A stretch of 64,000 nucleotides of DNA from Alkaliphilus serpentinus (lineage in GTDB: Bacteria; Bacillota; Clostridia; Peptostreptococcales; Natronincolaceae). The DNA lies in contig NZ_WBZB01000040.1 of assembly GCF_009017255.1 (NCBI RefSeq), positions 81,278 through 145,277 of the forward strand, in the 5' to 3' direction. The position numbers were made by a program, and so were the translations under genes. Below are positions 16,378 to 24,468 of this stretch, one piece after another. Positions within the stretch are counted from its first letter, which is position 1; each line of letters begins with the position of its first letter. The notes beneath the pieces were generated by a model. The model was not told the DNA's origin, did no database searches, and worked only from the letters and a program-made list of their open reading frames with translations.

Positions 16378-17424
16378 CTACCTTTGTATTAATTCTCTCA
16401 TATCTCCCATAATGGCTCTTGGAACTGGTAAATCTAACATAGTCTTTAAGCCTGGGTTTGCATTAATCACATGAGGAATCATATTTACACACATAGCAAT
16501 TGTACCTAGACCACCCTCTACTTCAGGTCTGTTTGCCATATTAATTGGTGGTGTACCCTGAATAACGATGTAGTCACCGGTTTCTGTTCCTTCCATCTCT
16601 GGCTCAATTTGCTGTGGATGAATCATATCGATTTTAACCTCACCATCTACCCAGCCTTGGCCAGTCATATTCACACCTGCTACATTTCCAGCTGCTGCAA
16701 AGCCATAGGGTGATTTTCTATCTATCGTTGTAACAATTGGCTTCATTTGTTGCTCAAACTTGTCAACCTTCCAACCAATCGCATCGGCGATCATTCCTAC
16801 GGATTCATGGAAGCCTACATGTCCTGCTAAGGTACCCTCACTAACTCCCTTATCAAACTCTTCTACTGTTATACCAACACCTTGCTCCTCCATAACTGCT
16901 GGTCCAAAGGGTGAAAGGCTATTCACTCTTTTTGCTTCAATATGCTCAACATCCACCATACAGCCTGTTAAACAAACAACCAATAAATCCATCATTAATC
17001 CTGGATTAATCCCTGTTCCTAAAATAGATACTCCATTTTCCTTAGCAATTCTATCTAGCTCTGCTGCTAATTCAGGATTTTGAGCCTTTGGATAAGCCAT
17101 TTCTTCTGCTGTAGAGATAACATTTACCTTCTTCTCTAGGGCTTGCTTTAATCTTGGGAAAGCAGCCTTCGTAAAGGAATCAGTTGCACATAAGCATACA
17201 TCACAGGAACCCTCAGTTAATACCTCATCAATATTGGGGTTTATAATAACCTCAGGTCTATTTTCTCGATCCATTCCTAATACTTCATACATACTCTTTC
17301 CTATTCTAGCTTCATTCCTGTCGCAAACACCTACAATTTCAACACCCTTTTTCTTAAGAAGCATTTTAGCCATTCCGCTACCCATGGCGCCAAAGCCCCA
17401 TATAACTACCTTAACATTTTCCAT
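16378..17424 (-). CDS. ord: 2,4-diaminopentanoate dehydrogenase
   Basis: This is a 348-residue NAD(P)-dependent enzyme that deaminates 2,4-diaminopentanoate to 2-amino-4-oxopentanoate. The Rossmann glycine motif WGFGAMGSG is at residues 9-17, and VCDRNEARIG follows as the second strand. The dihydrodipicolinate-reductase-like body includes GTGINPGLMMDLL and SPFGPAVMEEQGVG. It is the first gene of the operon, with GGAGG 8 bases before the ATG and a sigma-54 promoter 49 bp upstream. Confidence 0.95.
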   Translation of the reverse strand: MENVKVVIWGFGAMGSGMAKMLLKKKGVEIVGVCDRNEARIGKSMYEVLGMDRENRPEVIINPNIDEVLTEGSCDVCLCATDSFTKAAFPRLKQALEKKVNVISTAEEMAYPKAQNPELAAELDRIAKENGVSILGTGINPGLMMDLLVVCLTGCMVDVEHIEAKRVNSLSPFGPAVMEEQGVGITVEEFDKGVSEGTLAGHVGFHESVGMIADAIGWKVDKFEQQMKPIVTTIDRKSPYGFAAAGNVAGVNMTGQGWVDGEVKIDMIHPQQIEPEMEGTETGDYIVIQGTPPINMANRPEVEGGLGTIAMCVNMIPHVINANPGLKTMLDLPVPRAIMGDMRELIQR

Positions 17425-17472
17425 TGTAAAACCTCCATCTTTATAGATTTTTAAAAAGCTTAAACTAATATT

Positions 17473-17491
17473 ATTGCAAGTCTCTTGCCAA
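17473..17491 (-). promoter_or_regulatory. Sigma-54 (-24/-12) promoter of the ornithine operon
   Basis: On the minus strand TTGGCAAGAGACTTGCAAT matches TTGGCACG-N4-TTGCWW, with the invariant GG and GC separated by exactly 10 bases. The start site would fall near 17464, leaving a leader of about 40 bases before ord. A sigma-54 activator is encoded directly upstream. Confidence 0.9.
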
Positions 17492-17699
17492 TTTTATTGT
17501 TATTGTTTAAAATATTTAGAATTGTATAAAGATGCAACTCTCTATTAGTTTTGCAGAACTAAAAGCACATCTTTGTTGACAAAAGAGGGCTATCCTATTT
17601 CCTACTATTCTAAAGAATCGGATAACTATTCGGTTTATTTTTCCAAATTCATGATAGGTTTTATACACGATATTAAAATTGAAAAAATCATGATAAAAA

Positions 17700-17737
17700 C
17701 GCAATTATATTTGCGCTTTTATGCAAATATATTTGCG
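17700..17737. promoter_or_regulatory. Two enhancer-like palindromes for the sigma-54 activator
   Basis: CGCAATTATATTTGCG (17700-17715) and GCAAATATATTTGC (17723-17736, perfect palindrome) share the half site GCAAATAT/ATTTGCG. Their centres are 22 bp apart, two helical turns, so a dimer of dimers would bind one face. They lie 13-50 bp after the stop codon of the activator gene and about 220 bp upstream of the -24/-12 element, a normal enhancer distance. Confidence 0.75.
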
Positions 17738-17750
17738 TTTTCAATTATAA

Positions 17751-19157
17751 CTAACTTAATTTTTTAAGCTTATGCTGTAGGGTTTGTCTTTTTAATCCTA
17801 AGGCCTCTGCTGCCTTACTAATGTTCCCATTATACCTTTTAAGGCTATCCTCAATCATTTGCTTTTCGATGTTCTCCAGAGTGGTTTTTAAGCATCCCTC
17901 TAGCTTAATATGGGTGATGTACTGATGATGCTTATTTCTTTCATCCATAATAAACTCTAGAAAACTTTCTGAGAAGTGTTCTTCTTTTAATATATGCTCA
18001 TCTTGAATCATATTGATGGCTCCCTCAATGATGTTTTTCAGTTCCCTTACATTTCCTGGCCACCAATACTCTTTAAAAACCATTTGCATACTTTCTGATA
18101 GAAGCCAAACATCTTTCCTTAAGGATTTATTAAATTTATTGATGAAGTACTCCGTTAAGAATAATATGTCCTCCTGCCGGTCCCGCAGGGGTGGTATGAC
18201 GATGTTGATAACATTTAAGCGATAAAACAAATCCTTCCTTAATAATCCTTCTTCAATGGCAATATGAGGATCTTCATTGGTTGTTGCAATAATTCGAACA
18301 TCTATAGGGATATCCTTTAATCCACCGATTCTTCTGACATATCCCTCCTGCAAAACCCTCAATAGCTTAGCCTGAAGCTGAATTCCCATTGAATTAATTT
18401 CATCTAATAATATTGTTCCGCCATTGGCTTGTTCAAAGATCCCTGGTCTATCTATAGCTCCAGTAAAGCTTCCCTTTGTCGTTCCAAAAAGAATTCCCTC
18501 TAATAGGCTTTCAGGTAGGGCTGCACAGTTTTGAGCTAAAAAGGCCTTATCCCTTCTATTGCTATGATAATGAATACTTTGGGCAAAGAGCTCTTTTCCT
18601 GTACCGGTTTCACCATAGATTAAAACACTTGATGAGGAGGATGCAGCCTTTCTTGCCATCTTCAGGGCTTCTAAAAAGGATGGACTTCTACCCTTTAAAT
18701 CTTCAAAGGTGTATCTTTTGATTTCCTTCTTTTTAATATCAGCCTCTGGAATAAGCTGTTGTTGGAGACGTAATATTTCCTCCGATAAGCTTTGGATTTT
18801 GGTAATATTCTTAGCAATTTCCAATGCTCCAATTACCTCGTCCATATAGTATAGAGGTATGGTAGTATTTATGGTTGTTATATTTCTCCCTCTGTTGTTT
18901 AAGTAGCTCTGGCTTTGATTATAAATTGGTCTTTGAGTTTTCAGCACATTTAAAAGGGTACTGGTTTCCTCATTAAGACTTGTAAATACCTCCAGTAGGC
19001 TCTTATCCATTACATCCTCTATAGTCATCCCTTCAAGCTCTGCCATAGCTTCATTGTAAAGGATGGTTCTACCCTCATTATCAACTACATGAACTCCCTC
19101 GTCTATGGTCTGCAAAATTTTTTGCAGTATAACCATTAAGATTTTTTTTGAGATCAA
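17751..19157 (-). CDS. PAS-AAA+-Fis sigma-54-dependent activator, probable regulator of ornithine oxidation
   Basis: This is a 468-residue RocR-like enhancer-binding protein. A PAS domain (about 10-115, DEGVHVVDNEGR) is followed by the AAA+ domain with Walker A GETGTGKE (182-189), Walker B GGTILLDEI (246-254) and GNVRELKN. The C-terminal Fis helix-turn-helix is GNISKAAEALGLKRQTLQHKL. The sigma-54-contact loop reads GSFTGA (229-234) instead of GAFTGA. The start is TTG at 19157, with GGGGG 8 bases upstream. The gene is separated from ord only by its candidate enhancer and the sigma-54 promoter, so control of that operon by ornithine or a relative is the obvious inference. Confidence 0.92.
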   Translation of the reverse strand: MISKKILMVILQKILQTIDEGVHVVDNEGRTILYNEAMAELEGMTIEDVMDKSLLEVFTSLNEETSTLLNVLKTQRPIYNQSQSYLNNRGRNITTINTTIPLYYMDEVIGALEIAKNITKIQSLSEEILRLQQQLIPEADIKKKEIKRYTFEDLKGRSPSFLEALKMARKAASSSSSVLIYGETGTGKELFAQSIHYHSNRRDKAFLAQNCAALPESLLEGILFGTTKGSFTGAIDRPGIFEQANGGTILLDEINSMGIQLQAKLLRVLQEGYVRRIGGLKDIPIDVRIIATTNEDPHIAIEEGLLRKDLFYRLNVINIVIPPLRDRQEDILFLTEYFINKFNKSLRKDVWLLSESMQMVFKEYWWPGNVRELKNIIEGAINMIQDEHILKEEHFSESFLEFIMDERNKHHQYITHIKLEGCLKTTLENIEKQMIEDSLKRYNGNISKAAEALGLKRQTLQHKLKKLS

Positions 19158-19185
19158 ATGTAAAACCCCCCAGAAAACTTTAGTT

Positions 19186-19416
19186 AAAAGTGTAAAGTGA
19201 AAAGTGAAAAGTCTAAAAAATCTCGAAAATATCTTCTATATCTAGTGTAATATTCATCTAGCTCCAAATGATTAACTCTTTATGAACATTTTTATTATAT
19301 CATTTAAAGTCTTTTAATTATAGACAAAAAAGAAGTGGGTAACCCACTCCTTAGTTTGCTTCAATACTTTTAACTTTTCATTTTTCATTTTTAATTTTTC
19401 ATTTTTAATTTTTCAC
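19186..19416. repeat. Pair of inverted heptad arrays enclosing the glyA terminator
   Basis: The left array (19186-19213) has GTGAAAA-type units. The right array (19368-19416) is exactly seven units in register: TTTTAAC, TTTTCAT, TTTTCAT, TTTTAAT, TTTTCAT, TTTTAAT, TTTTCAC. The two arrays are in opposite orientation. The right one ends 5 bp from the glyA stop codon. Confidence 0.75.
19325..19348 (-). terminator. Intrinsic terminator of glyA
   Basis: The minus-strand stem AGTGGGT-t-ACCCACT is followed by TCTTTTTTGTC. It lies 73 bp after the stop codon, beyond a heptad array. Confidence 0.8.
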
Positions 19417-19421
19417 TGACT

Positions 19422-20654
19422 TTACTCATATAGCTTAAACTGACTACATAAACCCTCTACCAACTTTTCAGCTTCTGTCTTCTTTTCAGGGTTATCAATG
19501 ATCATTGCAATAATCTCAGCTATAGTAGCCATATCCTCTTCCTTCATTCCTCTAGTGGTTACAGCGGGTGTACCAATTCGGATTCCACTTGTAACAAATG
19601 GACTTTGAGGATCGAAGGGGATGGTATTTTTGTTAACTGTAATACCAATCTCATCAAGAAGATGCTCTGCATCCTTACCAGTAATATCTTTATTTCTTAA
19701 ATCAATTAATAGTAAATGGGTATCTGTTCCTCCAGACACGATATTAAAGCCCCTCTTTGTAAGTTCATCTCCAAGACGTTTTGCATTTTTAATTACCTGA
19801 TGCTGATACTCTTTAAACTCAGGCTTTAAAGCCTCTAAAAATGAAACCGCCTTTGCTGCTATAACATGCATTAGGGGTCCACCCTGAATGCCTGGGAATA
19901 TAGCCTTATCAATTTTCTTTGCATACTTCTCTTTACAAAGAATTGCTCCACCCCTAGGCCCCCTTAGGGTTTTATGGGTAGTGGTGGTTACGAAATCTGC
20001 ATAATCACATGGATTAGGGTGAAGTCCTGCTGCAACCAAACCAGCTATGTGGGCCATATCCACCATTAAGTATGCTCCTACCTCGTCTGCTATTTCTCTA
20101 AACTTTTTAAAGTCAATGGTTCTAGGATAGGCACTGGCACCAGCAACAATCAGCTTTGGCTTTGCTTCCTTAGCAATTTTCCTTACCTCTTCATAATCTA
20201 ATAGCTGGGTTTTTTCGTCAACTCCATAGGCCACAAAATTATAGTATGTACCAGATATATTCACAGGACTTCCATGGGTTAAATGTCCTCCGTGGGAAAG
20301 ATTCATCCCCAACACTGTATCACCAGGCTCTAGAACAGTAAAATACACACCTAAATTGGCATTTGAGCCTGAATGGGGTTGTACATTGGCATGTTCACAG
20401 TTGAACAATTTCTTCATTCTCTCTCTTGCCAGATTCTCAGCTACATCAACCTCTTCACAACCACCATAATAGCGCTTATCTGGGTAGCCCTCAGCATATT
20501 TATTTGTTAATTGACTCCCCATTGCTTCCATAACCGATACAGAAACAAAGTTTTCTGAGGCAATCAGCTCAATGTTTTTTCTTTGTCTAGCGGTTTCCTT
20601 TTGAATTACTTCGAAAATTTCTGGATCTGTTGTTTTTAATGGATCAAAGTTCAT
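19422..20654 (-). CDS. glyA: Serine hydroxymethyltransferase
   Basis: This is a 410-residue PLP enzyme interconverting serine and glycine with tetrahydrofolate. The family signatures are intact: [17 protein letters not shown] near residue 52, [10 protein letters not shown], the [15 protein letters not shown] segment, and the PLP lysine in [13 protein letters not shown]. The length matches the family. GGAGGG lies 9 bases before the ATG. It is monocistronic, with its own promoter and terminator. Confidence 0.98.
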   Translation of the reverse strand: MNFDPLKTTDPEIFEVIQKETARQRKNIELIASENFVSVSVMEAMGSQLTNKYAEGYPDKRYYGGCEEVDVAENLARERMKKLFNCEHANVQPHSGSNANLGVYFTVLEPGDTVLGMNLSHGGHLTHGSPVNISGTYYNFVAYGVDEKTQLLDYEEVRKIAKEAKPKLIVAGASAYPRTIDFKKFREIADEVGAYLMVDMAHIAGLVAAGLHPNPCDYADFVTTTTHKTLRGPRGGAILCKEKYAKKIDKAIFPGIQGGPLMHVIAAKAVSFLEALKPEFKEYQHQVIKNAKRLGDELTKRGFNIVSGGTDTHLLLIDLRNKDITGKDAEHLLDEIGITVNKNTIPFDPQSPFVTSGIRIGTPAVTTRGMKEEDMATIAEIIAMIIDNPEKKTEAEKLVEGLCSQFKLYE

Positions 20655-20688
20655 AGGTTATCCCTCCTATTAAATTACACACAAGAAT

Positions 20689-20717
20689 ATTATAGTCATT
20701 CTACATATAATTTACAA
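20689..20717 (-). promoter_or_regulatory. Sigma-A promoter of glyA
   Basis: TTGTAA (20712-20717), a 17-bp spacer and TATAAT (20689-20694) on the minus strand lie 35 bp before the glyA ATG. I see no riboswitch in the short leader. Confidence 0.7.
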
Positions 20718-20788
20718 CATTAAACATAATTTAAGTATATCATAATTCATAGCATATTATAGTTATTACCCAAATTTCTATAAAAATC

Positions 20789-20817
20789 TTACAAATTGTT
20801 AAAATATCTGTTATAAT
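20789..20817 (+). promoter_or_regulatory. Sigma-A promoter of the ThrE pair
   Basis: TTACAA (20789-20794), a 17-bp spacer and TATAAT (20812-20817) lie 27 bp before the first ThrE-like gene. Confidence 0.65.
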
Positions 20818-20843
20818 GGATTTATTTTGGAGGTGACGGTTAG

Positions 20844-21629
20844 ATGGAGGTTAATGAAAAAAAGCTTCTCAATATGGCTATCTTTGCTGGGGAAATCATG
20901 CTTAAGAATGGAGCTGAAACCTATCGAGTTGAAGATACTATATTTAGGCTTTGTAGATCAAGGAATGTTAGTGAGGTAGAGGTTTTTGTAACTCCAACAG
21001 GAATATTTGCTTCCATAAATCCTGGGGTTGAAAATAACGAAAACATTATAACCTATGTTAAAAGAATAAAGTCAAGGGCCATTGATTTAAATAAGGTAAG
21101 TGAAGTAAATGATTTTTCTAGAAGATTCGTTGAAGCTGAAATTTCCATAGATGAAGCTATGTCACAGCTTAAAAAAATTGACCTTTTACCCCATTACCCA
21201 CTGGAATTACAGGCTCTTTTTGGTGGTGTTGCAAGTGGTTTCTTTGCCCTCCTCTTTGGAGCAAATTCTATGGAGTTTATTGCCGCCCTTGTTACCAGTA
21301 TTGTTGTCACTCTTTCGGTACACTTCCTAATAAAGATGGAGTTTAACCTGTTTATAACAAATATAGCTGGAGGTGCCATGTCGGCCCTGATAGCCATATT
21401 GCTAAGCCTTGTACTACCCTTTACAGAGGTGGATAAGGTTGTTACAGGAGCCATCATGGTTATGGTACCTGGAGTTGCAATGACCAATGCCGTTAGAGAT
21501 TCTATAGCCGGGGATCTTGTTTCAGGTTTGGCCAGAGGGGCAGAAGCTCTATTAATTGCTGTATCTATCGCCTTTGGAGTAGGTTTTATTCTAAGGGCAT
21601 GGATGTTTATAAAGGGGGTAGGATTGTAA
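20844..21629 (+). CDS. Threonine/serine exporter family protein, ThrE N-terminal half (DUF1212, YjjP-like)
   Basis: This is a 261-residue protein. The N-terminal 120 residues form the soluble ThrE domain (GEIMLKNGAETYRVEDTI and VEVFVTPTGIFASI), followed by five hydrophobic segments from about residue 125 (LFGGVASGFFALLFGA to LIAVSIAFGVGFIL). GGAGG precedes the ATG by 10 bases. It overlaps the next gene by one base (TAATG). The pair makes a split ThrE-type exporter in the cytoplasmic membrane; threonine, serine or dicarboxylate export is known for relatives, and the substrate here is not determined. Confidence 0.88.
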   Translation: MEVNEKKLLNMAIFAGEIMLKNGAETYRVEDTIFRLCRSRNVSEVEVFVTPTGIFASINPGVENNENIITYVKRIKSRAIDLNKVSEVNDFSRRFVEAEISIDEAMSQLKKIDLLPHYPLELQALFGGVASGFFALLFGANSMEFIAALVTSIVVTLSVHFLIKMEFNLFITNIAGGAMSALIAILLSLVLPFTEVDKVVTGAIMVMVPGVAMTNAVRDSIAGDLVSGLARGAEALLIAVSIAFGVGFILRAWMFIKGVGL

Positions 21630-22072
21630 TGTTATTATACTTAAAGCACTTTATCTTTGCTTTTATAGCTACAATAGGTTTTGCTTTTCTGTTTAATACC
21701 CCAAAATCAGCCCTTTTAAAATCAGCCTTGGCTGGAGCCTTTGGTTGGCTTTTATTCATAGCAAGTGATACCAAGACTGGCTCTGTCGTAGTATCTACCT
21801 TTTTAGCCTCCTTATTAATTGGCTTAATTGGAGAGGTATATGCAATAACTGATAAAAAGCCTATTACTGTTTTTATTATTCCCGGCATTATCCCCTTAGT
21901 TCCTGGGTTTAAGCTCTATTATACAATGATCTCTATTCTTGAAGGGGATTTATTAAAGGCTTCAAGTTTCGGCAGCGAAGCCCTAATGATTACCATAGCC
22001 ATATCCGGAGCCTTAACGGTGGTATTATCCATTAACTCCTTTAGAAAGAGGATCATGGCCAAGAGGATTTAA
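21629..22072 (+). CDS. Threonine/serine exporter family protein, ThrE C-terminal half (DUF3815, YjjB-like)
   Basis: This is a 147-residue membrane protein with about four hydrophobic segments, including HFIFAFIATIGFAFLF and the conserved FIIPGIIPLVPGFKLY. The start at 21629 is chosen because GGGGGTAGG lies within the end of the preceding gene, 8 bases upstream; an ATG 30 bases earlier has no ribosome site. It is coupled by TAATG to the N-terminal half and completes the exporter. Confidence 0.87.
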   Translation: MLLYLKHFIFAFIATIGFAFLFNTPKSALLKSALAGAFGWLLFIASDTKTGSVVVSTFLASLLIGLIGEVYAITDKKPITVFIIPGIIPLVPGFKLYYTMISILEGDLLKASSFGSEALMITIAISGALTVVLSINSFRKRIMAKRI

Positions 22073-22142
22073 AAAAGAAGGAATGGTACTTTAAAGATTC
22101 ATATATATAGGGACATTGCGTAAACCTTTATATATTTTTTGG

Positions 22143-22171
22143 TTGACATTTATAACCTTGATGTTTATAAT
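22143..22171 (+). promoter_or_regulatory. Sigma-A promoter of bioY with overlapping inverted repeat
   Basis: TTGACA (22143-22148), a 17-bp spacer and TATAAT (22166-22171) are a full consensus match. TTATAACC and GTTTATAA, an inverted repeat with one mismatch, overlap the -10 and could be an operator. The spacing is shorter than the usual BirA site, so the binder is unknown. Confidence 0.8.
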
Positions 22172-22203
22172 ACAATTGAGATAAATTTCAAGGAGGACAT
22201 CAA

Positions 22204-22752
22204 ATGTTTAAAAACCTAAGTCTTAGAGATATTACCTACTCAGCAGTTTTTGCAGCACTAATTTGTATACTAAGCTATGTTTACCTACCAATACCCTTTT
22301 CCACAGTTCCTATCACTGGCCAAACCCTTGGAATAATGCTGGCGGGTTCCCTTTTAAAAACACGTCAGGCTGTTTTAAGTGTACTAATATTTTTAATTAT
22401 TGGTTTTATAGGAATCCCCGTTTTTGCTGGCGGTGCATCGGGAATCAGTGTTTTAATGGGGCCTACAGGTGGATACTTAATTGGTTTTTTAATAGGAGTA
22501 ATGGTAATCGGATTATTAAAGGGGAGTAAAAATCAGCTGGTTAGAATTACAGCTGCTAATATCATTGGTGGAATTATCGTTGTTTATGTTTTGGGAGTAT
22601 CTTGGTTAAGCTATTCAACTGGCATGGATTTAAAGAGTGCCTTTGTAGCAGGTGCCTTATATTTTCTTATTGGTGACATAGTAAAGGTGGCAATTGCTTC
22701 AACCTTGGCGGTTACCCTGAATAAACAGCTAAAAAAAATATTAACCAATTAA
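22204..22752 (+). CDS. bioY: BioY biotin-uptake substrate-binding (S) component of an ECF transporter
   Basis: This is a 182-residue integral membrane protein with six hydrophobic helices. The N-terminus has SAVFAALICILSYVYLPIPF followed by VPITGQTLGIMLAG, the BioY signature, and a loop GIPVFAGGASGISVLMGPTGGYLIG. No ECF ATPase or transmembrane component is encoded nearby, so it either works alone or shares an energising module elsewhere. GGAGG lies 8 bases upstream. The gene has its own strong promoter and a bidirectional terminator. Confidence 0.95.
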   Translation: MFKNLSLRDITYSAVFAALICILSYVYLPIPFSTVPITGQTLGIMLAGSLLKTRQAVLSVLIFLIIGFIGIPVFAGGASGISVLMGPTGGYLIGFLIGVMVIGLLKGSKNQLVRITAANIIGGIIVVYVLGVSWLSYSTGMDLKSAFVAGALYFLIGDIVKVAIASTLAVTLNKQLKKILTN

Positions 22753-22776
22753 AAAACGTGCCCTTCGGCACGTTTT
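22753..22776. terminator. Bidirectional terminator between bioY and rseC
   Basis: The perfect stem AAAACGTGCC-cttc-GGCACGTTTT has A and T runs on both sides and sits in the 29-bp gap between two convergent genes. Confidence 0.92.
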
Positions 22777-22781
22777 TTCAT

Positions 22782-23216
22782 CTATTCATTTGTTTCTACA
22801 ATCTCTGTTATCACAGGAAGAAATTTTTTGCTTTCCTTAAAGGCACCTTCTTTTGTACGGATTGCTAAGAAGGTTAGCGCCATAACTGCAAAGCCTATTA
22901 TGGCTACATAAATGTCCTTTTGAGGTCCTATGTTCATTGATACTAAAATCCTATTACCGGCAAAAATTCCTACCAATAGGGCAATAAGGGGTATTACATA
23001 AACAATAAAGGCTGCTGATAAAACATCCTGACTTTCCATATCTACAGATACCCGATCTCCAATCTTAGCATTAATTCCATTTATAGCTTCTATTGCAAAT
23101 TTATTTTCCTCTTCTCCCATCTTGCAGGCATTACAGCTGCCACAGCTGGAGTGTCTTTGCATAACAACCTTTGCATGCTGGCCCTTTACCTCTGTTACAA
23201 CACCACATTGCTTCAT
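22782..23216 (-). CDS. rseC: RseC/SoxR-reducing family membrane protein
   Basis: This is a 144-residue protein. The N-terminal soluble domain has four cysteines in the pattern SSCGSCNACK (residues 19-27), typical of RseC/MucC, and a basic beta segment. Two transmembrane helices follow (AAFIVYVIPLIALLVGIF and YVAIIGFAVMALTFLAI). In Proteobacteria relatives modulate sigma-E or help reduce SoxR; in Clostridia the role is unknown and is often guessed to be linked to Rnf. GGAGGG precedes the ATG. It may share a transcript with tcdA, which ends 35 bp upstream. Confidence 0.88.
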   Translation of the reverse strand: MKQCGVVTEVKGQHAKVVMQRHSSCGSCNACKMGEEENKFAIEAINGINAKIGDRVSVDMESQDVLSAAFIVYVIPLIALLVGIFAGNRILVSMNIGPQKDIYVAIIGFAVMALTFLAIRTKEGAFKESKKFLPVITEIVETNE

Positions 23217-23251
23217 CCATATCCCTCCTTTAAAAAATGAATCCTTTTTAT

Positions 23252-24007
23252 CTATTTAATACCCAATAAATCTCGAACCACAACAGAAGCGATAATTAAT
23301 CCTACTGCAGATGGTACAAAGGCAACACTACCTGGAATTTGATGTCTTACTGTACAGGTTCGATCTTTGTTAGGGCATATACAATCTGTTTTACAATCGC
23401 TATCGATCTTCAAGGGTGTTAAAGGTTCCTCCTGTGAATATACAACCTTTAACCTATCCACCCCTCTTTTCCTAAGTTCCTTCCTCATAACCTTGGCTAG
23501 AGGGCATATAGAGGTTTTGTAAATGTCTGTTACTTCAAAACGGGTAGGATCTAATTTGTTTCCTGCCCCCATACTACTGATAATTGGTATCCCCCTCTTA
23601 CTACACCTTTCAGCAAGGTCTAGCTTAGCAGTTACCATATCTATTGCATCCACAACATAGTCATAATCATTGCTTAATAACCTTTCGGCACTTTCACTGT
23701 TATAAAGCTCCTTATAGGTTATAACCTCTGCCTTCGGATTAATATCCAAAATTCTATCCTTCATTACCTCCACTTTAGCTTTACCAATGGTACTTCTAGC
23801 TGCATGTATCTGACGGTTAATATTGGTAAGACATATATCATCATCATCCACTAGAATAAATTTCCCAACAGCAGTTCTGGCTAAGGCTTCGGCTACAAAG
23901 GTACCCACACCACCAATACCAAAAATTGCAATTTTACTATCCTTTAATTTATTTAAACCCTCTGTTCCAATGAGGATTTCACTCCTTGAAAAAGCATGTA
24001 GAGCCAT
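23252..24007 (-). CDS. tcdA: tRNA threonylcarbamoyladenosine dehydratase (TcdA/CsdL, YrvM)
   Basis: This is a 251-residue ThiF/E1-like ATP-dependent enzyme that cyclises t6A37 of tRNA. The N-terminus is HAFSRSEILIGTEGLNKL, followed by the Rossmann ATP site IFGIGGVGTFVAEALAR, the acidic strand LVDDDDICLTNINRQ, and VDAIDMVTAKLDL. The C-terminus has PGSVAFVPSAVGLIIAS. ATG at 24007 is chosen because AGGAGG lies 6 bases before it; an ATG 18 bases earlier precedes that site. It lies next to 6S RNA and aspS, as yrvM does in Bacillus. Confidence 0.95.
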   Translation of the reverse strand: MALHAFSRSEILIGTEGLNKLKDSKIAIFGIGGVGTFVAEALARTAVGKFILVDDDDICLTNINRQIHAARSTIGKAKVEVMKDRILDINPKAEVITYKELYNSESAERLLSNDYDYVVDAIDMVTAKLDLAERCSKRGIPIISSMGAGNKLDPTRFEVTDIYKTSICPLAKVMRKELRKRGVDRLKVVYSQEEPLTPLKIDSDCKTDCICPNKDRTCTVRHQIPGSVAFVPSAVGLIIASVVVRDLLGIK

Positions 24008-24092
24008 AGGCATCCTCCTCTTCATTACACTAAAAATAATACTAACTTAATTATTCCCCTATGTCAACTCTTTACCCGCCATGAATGTCAAG

Positions 24093-24157
24093 ATGTTGAA
24101 TGTTGAATGTTGAATGTTGAATGTTGAATTAATGGCGAAATTTGCATAACAAATTTC
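24093..24157. repeat. Heptad array plus palindromic core
   Basis: Five perfect ATGTTGA units (24093-24127) are followed by ATTAATGGC and the palindrome GAAATTTG-cataa-CAAATTTC (24137-24157). The core matches those at 9523 and 43371. No right-hand array is visible here. Between this and the 6S terminator lies a small inverted repeat, ATGGAA/TTCCAT (24194-24216). Confidence 0.75.
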
Positions 24158-24220
24158 AATCATTGTAGAGAGTTTATCAAAACCTTCCTGAAATATGGAA
24201 TTTTTCCAATTTCCATAATA

Positions 24221-24247
24221 AAAACCTCCCAACTAGGGGAGGTTTTT
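24221..24247 (-). terminator. Intrinsic terminator of the 6S RNA gene
   Basis: AAAACCTCCCC-tagtt-GGGAGGTTTT followed by TATTATGG on the minus strand begins about 10 bases after the closing stem of the 6S RNA. Confidence 0.85.
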
Positions 24248-24255
24248 ATTTCAGT

Positions 24256-24428
24256 GACCCGCCATGCCGTTTATCGATTGTTTTGAAACCTGCCTCAGCA
24301 GGTGGGTATCCTGTTACTGAGTTCCGAAGTCCTCTCTGTAGGAGGCTTTTCTTCCATCAATAAACCCAGATTCCCGTATAAGTGATGTTGGCTCAAAACG
24401 TGATCGAGTCTACGTACACAGCAGGATT
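24256..24428 (-). ncRNA. ssrS: 6S RNA (ssrS/bsrA type)
   Basis: The minus strand begins CCTGCTGTG, which pairs over nine positions (with G-U pairs) with CATGGCGGG at the 3' end. A second closing stem, CGAT/GTTTTG with CAAAAC/ATCG, encloses a long imperfect hairpin, giving the open-bubble rod shape of 6S RNA in about 170 nt. The start resembles the Bacillus bsrA RNA. Position is the strongest support: between aspS and tcdA (yrvM), as I recall for bsrA. Two TATAAT boxes lie just upstream and a terminator follows. 6S RNA binds the housekeeping RNA polymerase holoenzyme. A covariance search would settle it. Confidence 0.82.
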
Positions 24429-24468
24429 GTTACTATTATAATAGCATATTATATCCTATTTTTCAAAT

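Noticed and set aside
17516..17767. Short open frames in the ord-regulator gap
   Set aside because: They lack ribosome sites and cover the sigma-54 promoter and enhancer palindromes.
20655..20688. Glycine riboswitch before glyA
   Set aside because: The leader from the predicted promoter is only about 30 bases and shows no aptamer-like pairing.
22143..22171. Canonical BirA operator at bioY
   Set aside because: The inverted repeat TTATAACC/GTTTATAA has a 5-bp gap, while known BirA sites have half sites about 14-16 bp apart. Kept only as a possible operator.
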